From positions 434,001 through 498,000 of the forward strand of contig CAWBNH010000006.1 of NCBI GenBank assembly GCA_963790085.1: DNA of 64,000 nucleotides. The letters run 5' to 3'. Position 1 is the first letter of the stretch. Every line of letters starts with the position of its first letter. This document shows, one piece after another, positions 51,601-61,159 of this stretch. The position numbers were made by a program, and so were the translations under genes. The DNA comes from CAXMST01 sp963790085 (GTDB lineage: Bacteria > Actinomycetota > Thermoleophilia > Solirubrobacterales > 70-9). The notes beneath the pieces are model-generated. The model did not search any database and was not told the DNA's origin. It saw nothing but the letters and a program-made list of their open reading frames with translations.

Positions 51601-53925
51601 CTAGCCCAGCGCCCGGCGACCGTCGGCGGTCGCCAGCGGCTTCAGTCTCACCGGAGCGGCGCTCATTGCCCGCAGTCTGACGTCGGACCAGGTCATCCCC
51701 TCGCGAACCAGAGCCGGAAGCCCGAGCGCGACAGCTGTCGCGATCTCCACCGCTTGCAGAATCACGCCGTAGGCGAGCGCGTCGGCCGCGCCGACCCCGA
51801 AGCCGGTGGTGAGAACGGAGATCACCGCGAGTTGGAAGATGCCGATGTTCGAGGGGGTCGCCGGGATCGCGGCCGTCACGTTGACGGCGAACAGCACCGC
51901 GGCCGCGCCCCCGACTCCCATCAGCGGCTCGAGCCCCATCGCCACGGCGAGCGCGTAGCAGGCACCAACCTGAATCGCCCATGCCGTGAGCTGGGTGGCC
52001 AAGGCGAGAGGCCCCCGGCGCGGGTCCCTGAACACGATCAGCCCACTGCGCACCTTGACCAGCGCGTCACGGACCAACGCCGCGACCCGCGCCAGCCGAC
52101 CGGACCCCCGGCGGCGAACCAGGGTTGGCGCAAGCAGGACGATGAGCAGCAGCACGGCCGGAGCCATACTGGCGAGGAACAGGTGCTCGGACGTGCGGCT
52201 GAAGAGGTCGCTGGTGGTGACTATCACCACGCCCAGCAGCGCCAGCGCGAGGATGTTGAGCGTCGTCTGGGTGACGAGCGTTCCGAGCATCACCGGAAAC
52301 GACTCGCGCACCCGCCCGATCCGCCGAGCCATGATCATCGCGCGTGCCGGCTCGCCGAGCCTGGCGGGGAGCGTCGCCGACATCAGCACGCCGATCATCG
52401 TCGCCGACGTGAAGTCGCGCCGACGCAGGTGTGCCGCGGGCAGGGCCGAGCGAGCCGCGAGGAACCAGGTCGCAGATCGGAACAGCAACGAGACGGCCAT
52501 CAGCCCGGTTGCCACCAAGACCCAGGCGAGGTCGGAGCGAACGGCGCTGTGCACGACGTTGTCGAAGCCGATCCGCTGGGCCGCCAGATAGGTGAGCCCG
52601 GCCCCGAGCAGCCCGGCCGTGACCAGCCCCACCTGTCGCGCAACCCGTCGTCGCCTCGAGCCGTGCGCCGGCGCCGGGTCGAGCGAGGGAAGCCGCCGCG
52701 CCGGGACGCGCTCACTGCCGTCCGCCGGCACGAACCCCGTCGATCGCGCGAATCGCTCTGCCGCCCCCGACGGCGCCGGGGCCGCCAGCGCCCGCTCGTA
52801 GATGCACTCGATCCTCGCGGCGATCCGCGACCAGGAGTAGCGCTCCGCCGACTCCCTTGCCTCCGAGCCCATCCGCGCGACGCGGGCGGGGTCGTGGTAG
52901 AGAAGCTGCAACTCCTCCGCGAGTCGCTGTGGATCCCCTGGTGGGATCAGCATCCCGTCGTCGCCGTCGCTGACCACGTCGGAGTAGCCGGCGATCGCCG
53001 AGGCGAGCACCGGCGTCCCGGAGGCGAAGGCCTCGGTCAGGACCATGCCGAAGCTCTCGCCCGAGAGGGACGGCGCGCAGAGCACATCGGCCTCCCGATA
53101 GGCCTGCCACAGTCGCTCCTGGCTGACGCCGCCGCGTGCGTCGATCCGCTCGAGGATCGCCGGATCGGGAAGGTGTCGCGCGATCTCCTCGGTGGTGACG
53201 CCGACCGCCACCAACCTTGTTGGGACGTGCTCGGCGAGGGCCTCGAACGCCCGGAGCAGAACCGGCAAGCCCTTGCGCTCCTCCGCTCGACCGACGAACA
53301 GGACCTCGAGCCGGTTTGGGGCCGGGGCGGCGCCCGGGGCCGCAGCTTCGGCGCCGCGGGCGAGGTCGACGCCGTTCGGGACGATCTCGTACTCGCCTCC
53401 GAACCAACGGCGGCCCGTCCAGGCGGCGGCCTCGGAGACAGCGATCCGGGCATCGAGCTGGTTGAACTTGCGCCGCGCCCCGAGCAGGCTGGCGATCCAG
53501 TTCGGGCCGGCCTTGGTCGAGTAGGCGTGGAAGGTGCCGATCACAGGCGCCCCCTGGAACGAGCACGCGTCCCAGGCGAGGGTCGGGGCGGGCGGCTCCT
53601 GCACGTGGACGACGTCGAAGCCTCCTCGTCGCAACTCGCGCCGCATCTTCGTGACCGCATCGGGGAACACCGACAGATTCGAGACCGCGCCGTTGGCCGG
53701 AAAGCCGACCGTGCGCCCGAGCGAGGTCAGGTACTCGGGCATCGGTCGCCGCCGCGCCGGGACGCCGCGGTGCAGGGAACGACTGAGACGGTCCGGCGGA
53801 TCCCAGGGCGCAAGCACCCGGACCTCGTTGCCCCTTTCAAGGAGGTGCTCGGCCAGTGCCTGGGTATGCCGGTTGACTCCGCCCTCGTACGTCCACGAAT
53901 ATGGCGTGACCAAAGCGACTCGCAT
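51601..53925 (-). CDS. GT4 glycosyltransferase fused to flippase-like (LPG synthase TM) domain
   Basis: 774 residues from ATG 53925. Residues 1-~380 form a PimA-like GT-B glycosyltransferase: RVALVTPYSWTYEGGVNRHT, HVQEPPAPTLAWDA, EVLFVGRAEERKGLPVLLRAF and the nucleotide-sugar site PSLSGESFGMVLTEAFASGTPV. A ~70-residue linker leads to a C-terminal UPF0104/lysylphosphatidylglycerol-synthase-type membrane domain with about eight helices (LMSATLPARLGEPARAMIMARR; VTAAIPATPSNIGIFQL). The fusion suggests transfer of a sugar to a lipid at the membrane. The neighbouring gene also encodes a large membrane protein. Donor and acceptor are unknown. Confidence 0.88.
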   Translation of the reverse strand: MRVALVTPYSWTYEGGVNRHTQALAEHLLERGNEVRVLAPWDPPDRLSRSLHRGVPARRRPMPEYLTSLGRTVGFPANGAVSNLSVFPDAVTKMRRELRRGGFDVVHVQEPPAPTLAWDACSFQGAPVIGTFHAYSTKAGPNWIASLLGARRKFNQLDARIAVSEAAAWTGRRWFGGEYEIVPNGVDLARGAEAAAPGAAPAPNRLEVLFVGRAEERKGLPVLLRAFEALAEHVPTRLVAVGVTTEEIARHLPDPAILERIDARGGVSQERLWQAYREADVLCAPSLSGESFGMVLTEAFASGTPVLASAIAGYSDVVSDGDDGMLIPPGDPQRLAEELQLLYHDPARVARMGSEARESAERYSWSRIAARIECIYERALAAPAPSGAAERFARSTGFVPADGSERVPARRLPSLDPAPAHGSRRRRVARQVGLVTAGLLGAGLTYLAAQRIGFDNVVHSAVRSDLAWVLVATGLMAVSLLFRSATWFLAARSALPAAHLRRRDFTSATMIGVLMSATLPARLGEPARAMIMARRIGRVRESFPVMLGTLVTQTTLNILALALLGVVIVTTSDLFSRTSEHLFLASMAPAVLLLIVLLAPTLVRRRGSGRLARVAALVRDALVKVRSGLIVFRDPRRGPLALATQLTAWAIQVGACYALAVAMGLEPLMGVGGAAAVLFAVNVTAAIPATPSNIGIFQLAVISVLTTGFGVGAADALAYGVILQAVEIATAVALGLPALVREGMTWSDVRLRAMSAAPVRLKPLATADGRRALG

Positions 53926-53941
53926 GCAGAGGCGCCTAACC

Positions 53942-55810
53942 TTAGCCGGACTCCCCGACCGATGCCGTGCAACGCGACGACCAGGCGAGCCCCGCGAACC
54001 CGGTGAGGTATGCGGTCCCAACGAGGATCAGCAGCGCTCCGGAATCGTTGGCCAGCGCACCGACCGCCGATGCCGCGATCCCGCCGAAGAAGCCGGCCCG
54101 GGCGGCTGGGCGGCCCGCGAACCAGGAGAGAATCCGCCGACGGCCGACTACCGCAGCGACGATCACCGCTGCGGCGATCATGTACGAGGTCGTATCGACG
54201 AAGCGCCCGAAGCTGCGCGCGCCGAGCCTGACCCGCCGCTCGACGATCTGCCCGAGCTCGTCGAGCCCGCCGGCATCGAGCACCGATCGGGAGAGATGCG
54301 CATCGCCGCCGATCAGCAGATCGATCGCGATCAGGGTGAGTACGGCCAGCACCGGCACCGCCGCCAGGAGCAGCAGGCGGCGGCGCCCGCCCCCGAGCGC
54401 CGCCAGGACGACGCCTGCGGCGCCGGCGGGGAAGGTGATCGCCGCGCCCACGTCCGCCCCGAAGCGGCCGGGCGCAAAGACGAGCACCCCGATCAGTGCG
54501 GCGACCGCGGCGACGATCGCTACCGCCCGCCTCGGATTCGCGGGCCGGGCGGCCGCAACCGCCGCTCCCGAGCCGAGCGCGAGCAGCGTGCCGAGCACCG
54601 CCTCCAGCTCGTTGCCGATCCCGAAGAAGCGAACGCCCAGATCCGGGTTCGGGCCGATCAGCGAGCGAGAGGTGAGCGGTGAGCCGGCGATCACGTCCAC
54701 CCCCGTCGCCGCAACGCTGATCAACGACGCGAGGGCGAACGCCGCATAGCCGGCGCGGGGGCCGAAGCGCGGGCCGGCTGCGGCTGCGCTGGCGAGGGCC
54801 AGCGTCGGAGCGCCGACACCGACCACGAGGCGCTCGGCGAGCAGGCTCGGCTCGAGCGCGGCGGTCAGCAGCAGCAGCGCCGGGAGCCAGGCGATCGTCA
54901 CCGCCAGGGCGCGCAGCGCCACGGCCGCGCCCGGGCGGCCGAAGACCGCGGCGGCGGCGATCGTCAGCGCGACCCAGATGATCAGGTTGGTGCCCAGCAC
55001 CGGCCCGCGACGGGGATACACCTCCTCGAGCCGATCACTCAACGCCGTCAGCGCGTCGAGGTCGCGATCACCGCTCGAGCCGATCACCGCACCGCTCATC
55101 GCCTCCGGGGCCGCCAGCCCGTAGCGCCGCAGCACGGTCGGGGCGATGTCGGTCGAGAGCACGTAGCCGTCGATCCGGGTCGTCGGCGAATCCAGGGTCC
55201 CGGCGTAGCCGTCCCCGGCGATGCCGATCGCCAGCCGACGGCCGAGTGGCGGCGCCCGCTCGAACGCGATCAGCATGTCCCCCTCACGCAGGCGCGAGAC
55301 GAGCCCTGCAACCCCGCGGGTATCGATCCTCCCGATCGTCACCCCCGGGCACTCGCCGAGCCGGCACCCACGGCTGCGGGCCACCCTGCCGTCGCGGTCG
55401 ATCAGCGTCAGCAGCTCCTCACGCGCCGACGGCATCGCCGCGACCGGCACCCCGGCGTCGAGCAGCGTCTGCCCGAGCAGCCCGGGCTCGATCGTCGCCG
55501 GCGCAGCCTCGGCCCGCGCAACCACACGGCCCCAGGCGCCCGGCGGGACGCCGAGGCGCCCGACCCGGAGTGGGGACAGCGGCCGCGGGTAGAGGGAGTC
55601 GAAGAGCCGGTTCCCCTGGCTCATATCGAGGTAGGTCTGGCCGACGAGGACCGAGCCGAGGCCGGCGCTCATCGTGCCGGCTGCGATCCGCGGAGACTCG
55701 GCCGCGATCCCGCGGATCGTCGTCCCGCGGGGAACGGTGACGATCGTCACCCGGGGCTGCGACTCGGCGGCGGCGTCCGCGGCCGGCGCCGCGGCGAGCA
55801 GCGCTAGCAT
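53942..55810 (-). CDS. Large membrane protein with alkaline-phosphatase-like extracytoplasmic region
   Basis: 622 residues from ATG 55810; GTG 55846 or TTG 55840 would add a Lys/Arg n-region (LTKVRSAIATMLALLAAAPA) and give a better signal peptide. The first ~270 mature residues are extracytoplasmic; the segment RIDGYVLSTDIAPTVLRRYG resembles the end of alkaline-phosphatase-superfamily domains, but metal ligands are not obvious. About ten or more membrane helices follow (TNLIIWVALTIAAAAVF through LLILVGTAYLTGFAGLAW). It is likely co-expressed with the downstream glycosyltransferase fusion (gap 16 bases) in envelope assembly. The role is inferred. Confidence 0.72.
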   Translation of the reverse strand: MLALLAAAPAADAAAESQPRVTIVTVPRGTTIRGIAAESPRIAAGTMSAGLGSVLVGQTYLDMSQGNRLFDSLYPRPLSPLRVGRLGVPPGAWGRVVARAEAAPATIEPGLLGQTLLDAGVPVAAMPSAREELLTLIDRDGRVARSRGCRLGECPGVTIGRIDTRGVAGLVSRLREGDMLIAFERAPPLGRRLAIGIAGDGYAGTLDSPTTRIDGYVLSTDIAPTVLRRYGLAAPEAMSGAVIGSSGDRDLDALTALSDRLEEVYPRRGPVLGTNLIIWVALTIAAAAVFGRPGAAVALRALAVTIAWLPALLLLTAALEPSLLAERLVVGVGAPTLALASAAAAGPRFGPRAGYAAFALASLISVAATGVDVIAGSPLTSRSLIGPNPDLGVRFFGIGNELEAVLGTLLALGSGAAVAAARPANPRRAVAIVAAVAALIGVLVFAPGRFGADVGAAITFPAGAAGVVLAALGGGRRRLLLLAAVPVLAVLTLIAIDLLIGGDAHLSRSVLDAGGLDELGQIVERRVRLGARSFGRFVDTTSYMIAAAVIVAAVVGRRRILSWFAGRPAARAGFFGGIAASAVGALANDSGALLILVGTAYLTGFAGLAWSSRCTASVGESG

Positions 55811-55817
55811 CGTGGCA

Positions 55818-56519
55818 ATGGCCGAGCGGACCTTCGTCAAGTTCACCTTTCTCAAGATCGACCCCGCCTGGCAGCGCCGCGACACCGAACAGCGGGCCCA
55901 GGATAAACGGGAGTTCCTCGCGGCCTGCGAGGACTACGCCACCGATCGGCCGCTGAGGGCCTACTCGACTGTAGGCACCCGCGGGGACGTCGACCTGCTG
56001 ATCGTCAGCCAGAGCCCGAGCCTCAGCGAGATCCACACCTTCCATGTCGTGCTTGCGCAGAGCGGGCTGGCCAAGTGGGCCTCGACCCCTCACTCCTACC
56101 TCGCGATGACCAAGCCGTCCCCGTATTCGGACTCGGAGACGCGGCCCGAGCTACTGGTCAGCAAGCGCCGCTACGCCTTCATATACCCGATGGAGAAGAG
56201 GCGCGAGTGGTTCCGCCTCGATCCCGAGGAGCGGATGCGGATCATGCGCGACCACATCGAGACCGGCCGCCGGTATCCGCAGATCACGATCAACACCGCG
56301 TACTCGTTCGGCATCGACGACCAGGAGTTCGTGGTCTCGTTCGAGTGCGACGAGCCCGGCGACTTCCTCGACCTGGTCCAGGAGTTGCGGGGTACCGAGT
56401 CGAGCGCCTGGACGCTCCGCGACATCCCGATCTTCACCTGCATCGCGGTCTCCGTCCCGCAGGCGCTCGATGCCCTCGACGGCGCTGCCACGGCCCGCAG
56501 TGAACCCGCAGTGATCTGA
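55818..56519 (+). CDS. hemQ: Coproheme decarboxylase / chlorite dismutase-like protein (HemQ)
   Basis: 233 residues from ATG 55818. The conserved HemQ blocks are KFTFLKIDPAWQRRD, YSTVGTRGDVDLLI, LLVSKRRYAFIYPMEKRREW, HIETGRRYPQITINTAYSFG, IDDQEFVVSFECDEPGDFLD and LRDIPIFTCI. The enzyme converts coproheme III to protoheme in the coproporphyrin-dependent haem pathway of monoderm bacteria, using its own product radical chemistry with peroxide. The start lies only 7 bases from the ATG of the divergent membrane-protein gene. It is followed by fprA, so the neighbourhood is redox/iron-related. Confidence 0.93.
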   Translation: MAERTFVKFTFLKIDPAWQRRDTEQRAQDKREFLAACEDYATDRPLRAYSTVGTRGDVDLLIVSQSPSLSEIHTFHVVLAQSGLAKWASTPHSYLAMTKPSPYSDSETRPELLVSKRRYAFIYPMEKRREWFRLDPEERMRIMRDHIETGRRYPQITINTAYSFGIDDQEFVVSFECDEPGDFLDLVQELRGTESSAWTLRDIPIFTCIAVSVPQALDALDGAATARSEPAVI

Positions 56520-56557
56520 GGGTCGCCCGGCTCGGGCGGCTAGCGTTCCGACTCCAG

Positions 56558-57982
56558 ATGAGCGCTCCAGGCACTTCCGACGACCCGCTCCGGGTCGCGA
56601 TCATCGGCTCCGGGCCTGCCGGCTTCTACGCGGCTGAGGCCCTCTTCGCGCATCCCGAGATCGACTTCGAGGTCGACATGATCGACCGGCTGCCGACCCC
56701 GTTCGGGCTGGTGCGGGCGGGAGTGGCACCCGATCACCCAAAGATCAAGAACGTGATCCGGCGCTACGAGAAGACCGCCGGCCACGAGGCCTTCCGCTTC
56801 TTCGGCAACGTCGACGTCGGTGAAGCCGTCTCGGCACCCGAGCTCGCCTCTATCTACGACGCGGTCGTCTGGGCGTACGGTGCGAGCGCCGACCGCAAGC
56901 TCGGCATCCCGGGCGAGGATCTGCCGGGCTCGCATGCGGCGACCGAGTTCGTCGCCTGGTACAACGGCCATCCCGACTTCGCCGATCGCAGCTTCAACCT
57001 CGACTGCGAGCGGGTCGTGGTGATCGGCAACGGCAACGTGGCGGCCGACGTGGCCCGGATGCTCGTCCTCTCGCGAGAAGAGCTGCAGCGGACCGACACG
57101 GCTGATTACGCGATCGAGGCGATCGCATCCTCCCGGGTGAGAGAGGTCCTCGTCCTCGGCCGGCGCGGGCCCGCGCAGGCCGCCTTCACCAACCCCGAAG
57201 TGCGTGAGCTGGGGGAGCTCGTCGAGGCCGACGTGGTGATCGACCCCGCGCAGGTCGAGCTGGACGAGCCCAGCCGGGCATTCCTCGATTCCGAGGCGGC
57301 CGATGCAACGAACCGCAAGAACCTCGAGACCTTCCGGGAGCTCGCCCGGCGCAGGCCGAGCGGCAAGCCGAAGCGCGTCGAGCTGCGCTTTCTTCGCAGC
57401 CCCCTCGCGATCACCGGCGAGGAGCGGGTCACCGGCATCGAGCTCGCCGTCAACGAGCTCTATCGCGGGCCGGGCGGATCGGTCCTGGCGCGCGAGACCG
57501 GGGCCACCGAGGACGTCGAGTGCGGGCTCGTGCTGCGCTCGATCGGCTATCTCGGGACTCCGCTCGGCGGCGTCCCCTACGACGCCGACCGCGGGGTGAT
57601 CCCGAACGAGCAGGGTCGCGTCCTCGACGCGGGCGGAGAGCCGCTCGCCGGCCAGTACGTGGTCGGCTGGATCAAGCGCGGACCCAGCGGCGTGATCGGG
57701 ACGAACAAGAAGGACGCGGCCGAGACGATCGAGTCCGTCTTCGAGGATGTCGCGGCCGGCCGGCTGCCGGGCCATACCGGCGGCCGCGATGCCCTGCCCG
57801 GGCTGCTCGCGGATCGCGGGGTCGAGTACGTCGAGTACGAAGGCTGGCGGGCGATCGACGCCCTCGAGACCGGCCGTGGCAAGCCACTCGGCCGGCCCCG
57901 GGTGAAGCTCACGTCGGTCGAGGAGATGGTCGCGGCCGCCCGCAGGCGAAGCCCCGAAGACCGCGGCTCGAGTCGCGATTAG
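56558..57982 (+). CDS. fprA: Ferredoxin-NADP reductase, FprA/adrenodoxin reductase type
   Basis: 474 residues. FAD motif VAIIGSGPAGFYAAEAL, then PFGLVRAGVAPDHPKIKNV, the NADP-binding VVVIGNGNVAADVARML, GRRGPAQAAFTNPEVREL and the C-terminal YVVGWIKRGPSGVIGTNKKD. All are diagnostic of the adrenodoxin-reductase-like FprA family, which passes electrons between NADPH and ferredoxins. The gene starts 38 bases after hemQ in the same direction. A ferredoxin partner gene is not visible in the window. Confidence 0.95.
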   Translation: MSAPGTSDDPLRVAIIGSGPAGFYAAEALFAHPEIDFEVDMIDRLPTPFGLVRAGVAPDHPKIKNVIRRYEKTAGHEAFRFFGNVDVGEAVSAPELASIYDAVVWAYGASADRKLGIPGEDLPGSHAATEFVAWYNGHPDFADRSFNLDCERVVVIGNGNVAADVARMLVLSREELQRTDTADYAIEAIASSRVREVLVLGRRGPAQAAFTNPEVRELGELVEADVVIDPAQVELDEPSRAFLDSEAADATNRKNLETFRELARRRPSGKPKRVELRFLRSPLAITGEERVTGIELAVNELYRGPGGSVLARETGATEDVECGLVLRSIGYLGTPLGGVPYDADRGVIPNEQGRVLDAGGEPLAGQYVVGWIKRGPSGVIGTNKKDAAETIESVFEDVAAGRLPGHTGGRDALPGLLADRGVEYVEYEGWRAIDALETGRGKPLGRPRVKLTSVEEMVAAARRRSPEDRGSSRD

Positions 57983-58203
57983 GCCTCCGTCGGCGCCCGG
58001 CTCCGGCGGGCGACGGGAACCAGGCTGCCCGGCGCTAAACCCAATCCGAGGCGCTGCCGATGGGACGGATGCCAATACCGGCAGTCTGCCCATGCCAGGA
58101 GGGCCGATAACTGGCCGACAACTTCGATCGATCTCATGCAGCGGGCGCGGATCAGAGCTTCGACGAGCTCGCCCGAGCGCGCTTCGAGAAGGCCGCCCGC
58201 GAA

Positions 58204-60759
58204 GTGGCCGAGGCGGCCGGAGGCGGCCCTGCTCCGCCGCAGACGGAGGCGACGGCGGATGCCCGCGGGGCGGCGACGCTCGATGCGGTTCTCGATGCGG
58301 CGCCGGAGGCGATCGTGCTCTTCGATGCGAGCGCCACCGTGCACCACTGCAACGGCGCGGTTGAGCAGCTCCTCGGCCGCCCTCGGGAGCAGCTGATCGG
58401 GGCGAACTTCGTCGAGCTGCTGTTCCCGGAGCGGCTACGGGCAGCGATGCAGGGGGTCATCGAGTCACGCGGTGCCGGCTGGGCCGGTTCCTCGCAGCGA
58501 TCGATCGAGGTGATGCTGCTGAACAGCGAGGGAGCCGAGGTGCCCGCCGAGCTGACCCTCGCGTGGGCAGCCGAGGCCGGCCGCTTCGCGGCTCATCTCC
58601 GCGACAACCGTGAGCACGGGGAGCGCGAGCGCGAGCTGGCCGCCGACGCACGTCGCCGAACGCGCCTGCTTGACCTCGGGCAGACCGCGCTCGCAGAGCC
58701 GGGCGTGGAGCGGCTGATCGAGCGGGCCCTCGCCGCCGCCGGGGATGAGCTCAACCTCTCGAGCTGCGAGATCTGGGACTACGACCCGGATGCGGGAGAG
58801 CTGGAGCTCCGGCGCTCGACCGGGGCGGCGATCGCCGCCGGCGTGCATGCCCGCCCCGCCCCGGGCTCCCGCCTCGCCAAGGCCCTCGACGACGGCGACG
58901 GCGACGTGCTGGTCGGTGACCGCCTGCTCCCCAACCCGTGGCTGGCTCCGAAGGACTTCCAGGAGAACACGCCGGCGGTGATCGCGGTGTTGCTGCTCGG
59001 CGCCGAGGGCGTGCTCGGGGCTGTCACGGGAAGCGCGACGGTCGGGCGCCGCTTCTCGAACGCCGACATCACCTTCATCGCATCGATCGCGCAGACCCTC
59101 GCCTCGGCAATCGAGCGGGGGCGCGTGACCGACTCGCTGAAGAGCGCCGAGAGTCGGCTGCGGGCACTGGTCGAGAGCCTGCCCGCGATCACCTACCGCG
59201 CCGGGCTCGGCGCTGAGGGCCGCTGGGAGTACATCTCGCCGCAGGTCGAGGAGATCATCGGCCTCTCGCCCGAGGAATGCATGGCGGACCCGGGATGGTG
59301 GGAGACGAGGATCCACCCCGCCGACATCGACCGGGCGATCGCAGCGGAGGAGCGTGCCGCCGCCGAGCTGAGGCCGCTCGACGTCGAGTATCGGATCACC
59401 GCGACGAACGGCCGCACGCTCTGGATCCGCGACCGCGCGTCGGTGGGCGCGCGAGGGCCCGACGGCGAGGTGCTTGCCGAGGGCCTGATGTCAGACGTCA
59501 CGGCGCAGAAGGCCGCCGAGATCAAGCTGCGCCATCTCGCCGACCACGATCACCTCACCGACCTGTACAACCGGCGCGGCTTCGAGACCGCCGTCGACGC
59601 CGAGCTGGCCGACATGCAGGCCGGCGATACAGCCGCCCTCGCGATCATCGATCTCGATCATCTCAAGCTGATCAACGACTCGCACGGCCACGCCGCCGGT
59701 GACTCGCTGCTGAGGGAGGTCGCGGCCGCCGTCCGGCTCTCGCTTCGGGACGGCGACGTCCTCGGTCGCCTCAGCGGCGACGAGTTCGGGCTGTTCATCC
59801 CGCGGATCGCGGGCGTCGCAGCCCGGCGCCGGCTCGCCGATCTGATCGACCTCGTCCGCGTCAGTCGACGGGGAGGCCCGTCGGTGACCGCCAGCGCCGG
59901 GGCGATCATGGTCGACGATCGCGAGGAGATGAAGGCCGCGGAGCTCTTGATCCACGCGGACCTGGCGCTGTACGAGGCTAAGGAGAAGGGTCGCGACCGG
60001 GTCGTCTTCTCCGAGGCAGAGCACACGGGGCATCCCGGCTGGCTGACCGAGGTGCGCACCGCAATCGAGGAACGCCGGCTGGCGCTGTTCGCGCAGCCGA
60101 TCTTCGACCTGCGCACCGGCGAGCAGTATGCGAGCGAGTTGCTCGTCCGCCTGATCGACCGCCGTGGGCGCGCGATCTCGGCCGGCCAGTTCATCCCGAC
60201 CGCGGAGCGCTTCGGGCTGATCACCGAGATCGACCACTGGGTGCTGGCACACGCCGTCGACGCCGCTGCATCCGGAATGCGAGTCAGCGTCAACCTCTCG
60301 GCAGCATCGATCGCCGACGACGAGCTGACCGAGATGGTGGGAGAGCGACTGAAGGCGACCGGGGCCGATCCGGCCCGGCTCACGTTCGAGATCACCGAGA
60401 CGGTGGCGACCCCGGCGATCGAGCTGCTGGAGGGCTTCGCAGGCCGGGTCGAGACCCTCGGCTGCGGGCTCTCGCTCGACGATGTCGGTACCGGGTTCGG
60501 CACCCTGACATACCTGCAGAACCTCAACTTCAGCCAGCTGAAGATCGACATGACATTCGTCCAGCGGATGCTCGAATCCAGCACCGACCTCGGCATCGTC
60601 CGCTCGCTGGTGACGATCGCTCGCGAGCTGGACCTGGCCACGATCGCAGAGGGGGTCGAGTCGGGCGAGACCGCGGAGCAACTCCGAGAGCTCGGCGTGG
60701 ACTACGCGCAGGGCTACTTCCTCGGCGAGCCGGCGCACCTGGAGACGACGAGCCCCTGA
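58204..60759 (+). CDS. PAS-GAF-PAS-GGDEF-EAL cyclic-di-GMP protein
   Basis: 851 residues from GTG 58204. Upstream, the frame stays open to a CTG at 58111 that has a near-ideal ribosome site (aggaggg, 7-base spacing), and the extra codons (SFDELARARFEKAAREVAEA) look coding, so the true start may be CTG. Order: PAS (~30-130), GAF (~160-300), PAS (~315-435), GGDEF with SGDEF (~524) and an RxxD inhibitory site (RDGD) just before it, then EAL with SELLVRL (~644), LDDVGTG, LKIDMTF, AEGVES and YAQGYF intact. Both synthesis and hydrolysis of cyclic di-GMP are possible. Confidence 0.92.
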   Translation: MAEAAGGGPAPPQTEATADARGAATLDAVLDAAPEAIVLFDASATVHHCNGAVEQLLGRPREQLIGANFVELLFPERLRAAMQGVIESRGAGWAGSSQRSIEVMLLNSEGAEVPAELTLAWAAEAGRFAAHLRDNREHGERERELAADARRRTRLLDLGQTALAEPGVERLIERALAAAGDELNLSSCEIWDYDPDAGELELRRSTGAAIAAGVHARPAPGSRLAKALDDGDGDVLVGDRLLPNPWLAPKDFQENTPAVIAVLLLGAEGVLGAVTGSATVGRRFSNADITFIASIAQTLASAIERGRVTDSLKSAESRLRALVESLPAITYRAGLGAEGRWEYISPQVEEIIGLSPEECMADPGWWETRIHPADIDRAIAAEERAAAELRPLDVEYRITATNGRTLWIRDRASVGARGPDGEVLAEGLMSDVTAQKAAEIKLRHLADHDHLTDLYNRRGFETAVDAELADMQAGDTAALAIIDLDHLKLINDSHGHAAGDSLLREVAAAVRLSLRDGDVLGRLSGDEFGLFIPRIAGVAARRRLADLIDLVRVSRRGGPSVTASAGAIMVDDREEMKAAELLIHADLALYEAKEKGRDRVVFSEAEHTGHPGWLTEVRTAIEERRLALFAQPIFDLRTGEQYASELLVRLIDRRGRAISAGQFIPTAERFGLITEIDHWVLAHAVDAAASGMRVSVNLSAASIADDELTEMVGERLKATGADPARLTFEITETVATPAIELLEGFAGRVETLGCGLSLDDVGTGFGTLTYLQNLNFSQLKIDMTFVQRMLESSTDLGIVRSLVTIARELDLATIAEGVESGETAEQLRELGVDYAQGYFLGEPAHLETTSP

Positions 60760-60850
60760 GTGCCCCGCTCCCGCTGCGGCTCGAGGCGGCTCGGGAGCCG
60801 GGCCGGGAGCCCGACGCATCGCGCCGACGGCGTTATCTAGGATCACGGTG

Positions 60851-61081
60851 ATGGCTGACCTGATCGAGCTCGAGCGGATGATCGAGGCGGCGCTGCCGGG
60901 CGCGGAGGTCGAGGTCGTCGACGAGGGTGGCGGCGATCACCTGCGGGCGATCGTCACCGCCGAGCAGTTCTCGGGCAAGAGCCGGATCGATCAGCACCGG
61001 ATGGTCAAGGCGGCCGTCAAGCCGCGCTTCGAGGACGGGACGATCCACGCGCTCTCGGTCAGCACCAGCGTCCCCGACTGA
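60851..61081 (+). CDS. bolA: BolA family protein
   Basis: 76 residues from ATG 60851; a GTG three bases earlier is the alternative. The pattern LIELERMIEAALPGAEVEVVD, GGDHLRAIVTAEQFSGKSRI, and DQHRMVKAAVKPRFEDGTIHALSV is the BolA fold with its invariant His (QHRMV). BolA proteins pair with CGFS monothiol glutaredoxins to sense or move [2Fe-2S] clusters. The CGFS glutaredoxin gene follows 78 bases downstream, which strongly supports that role. Confidence 0.94.
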   Translation: MADLIELERMIEAALPGAEVEVVDEGGGDHLRAIVTAEQFSGKSRIDQHRMVKAAVKPRFEDGTIHALSVSTSVPD

Positions 61082-61159
61082 GCGGTATCGGCTGCCGAGC
61101 CGCTCCGGCGGCTACCCTGGGCGGGAACGATAGAGCGACCCCAGGAGGCAGGCAGAGCG

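Noticed and set aside
49954..54006. A 1350-codon open frame on the plus strand
   Set aside because: It is antisense to metH and the glycosyltransferase fusion; in GC-rich DNA opposite frames stay open. The translation is Arg/Gly/Asp-rich with no domain.
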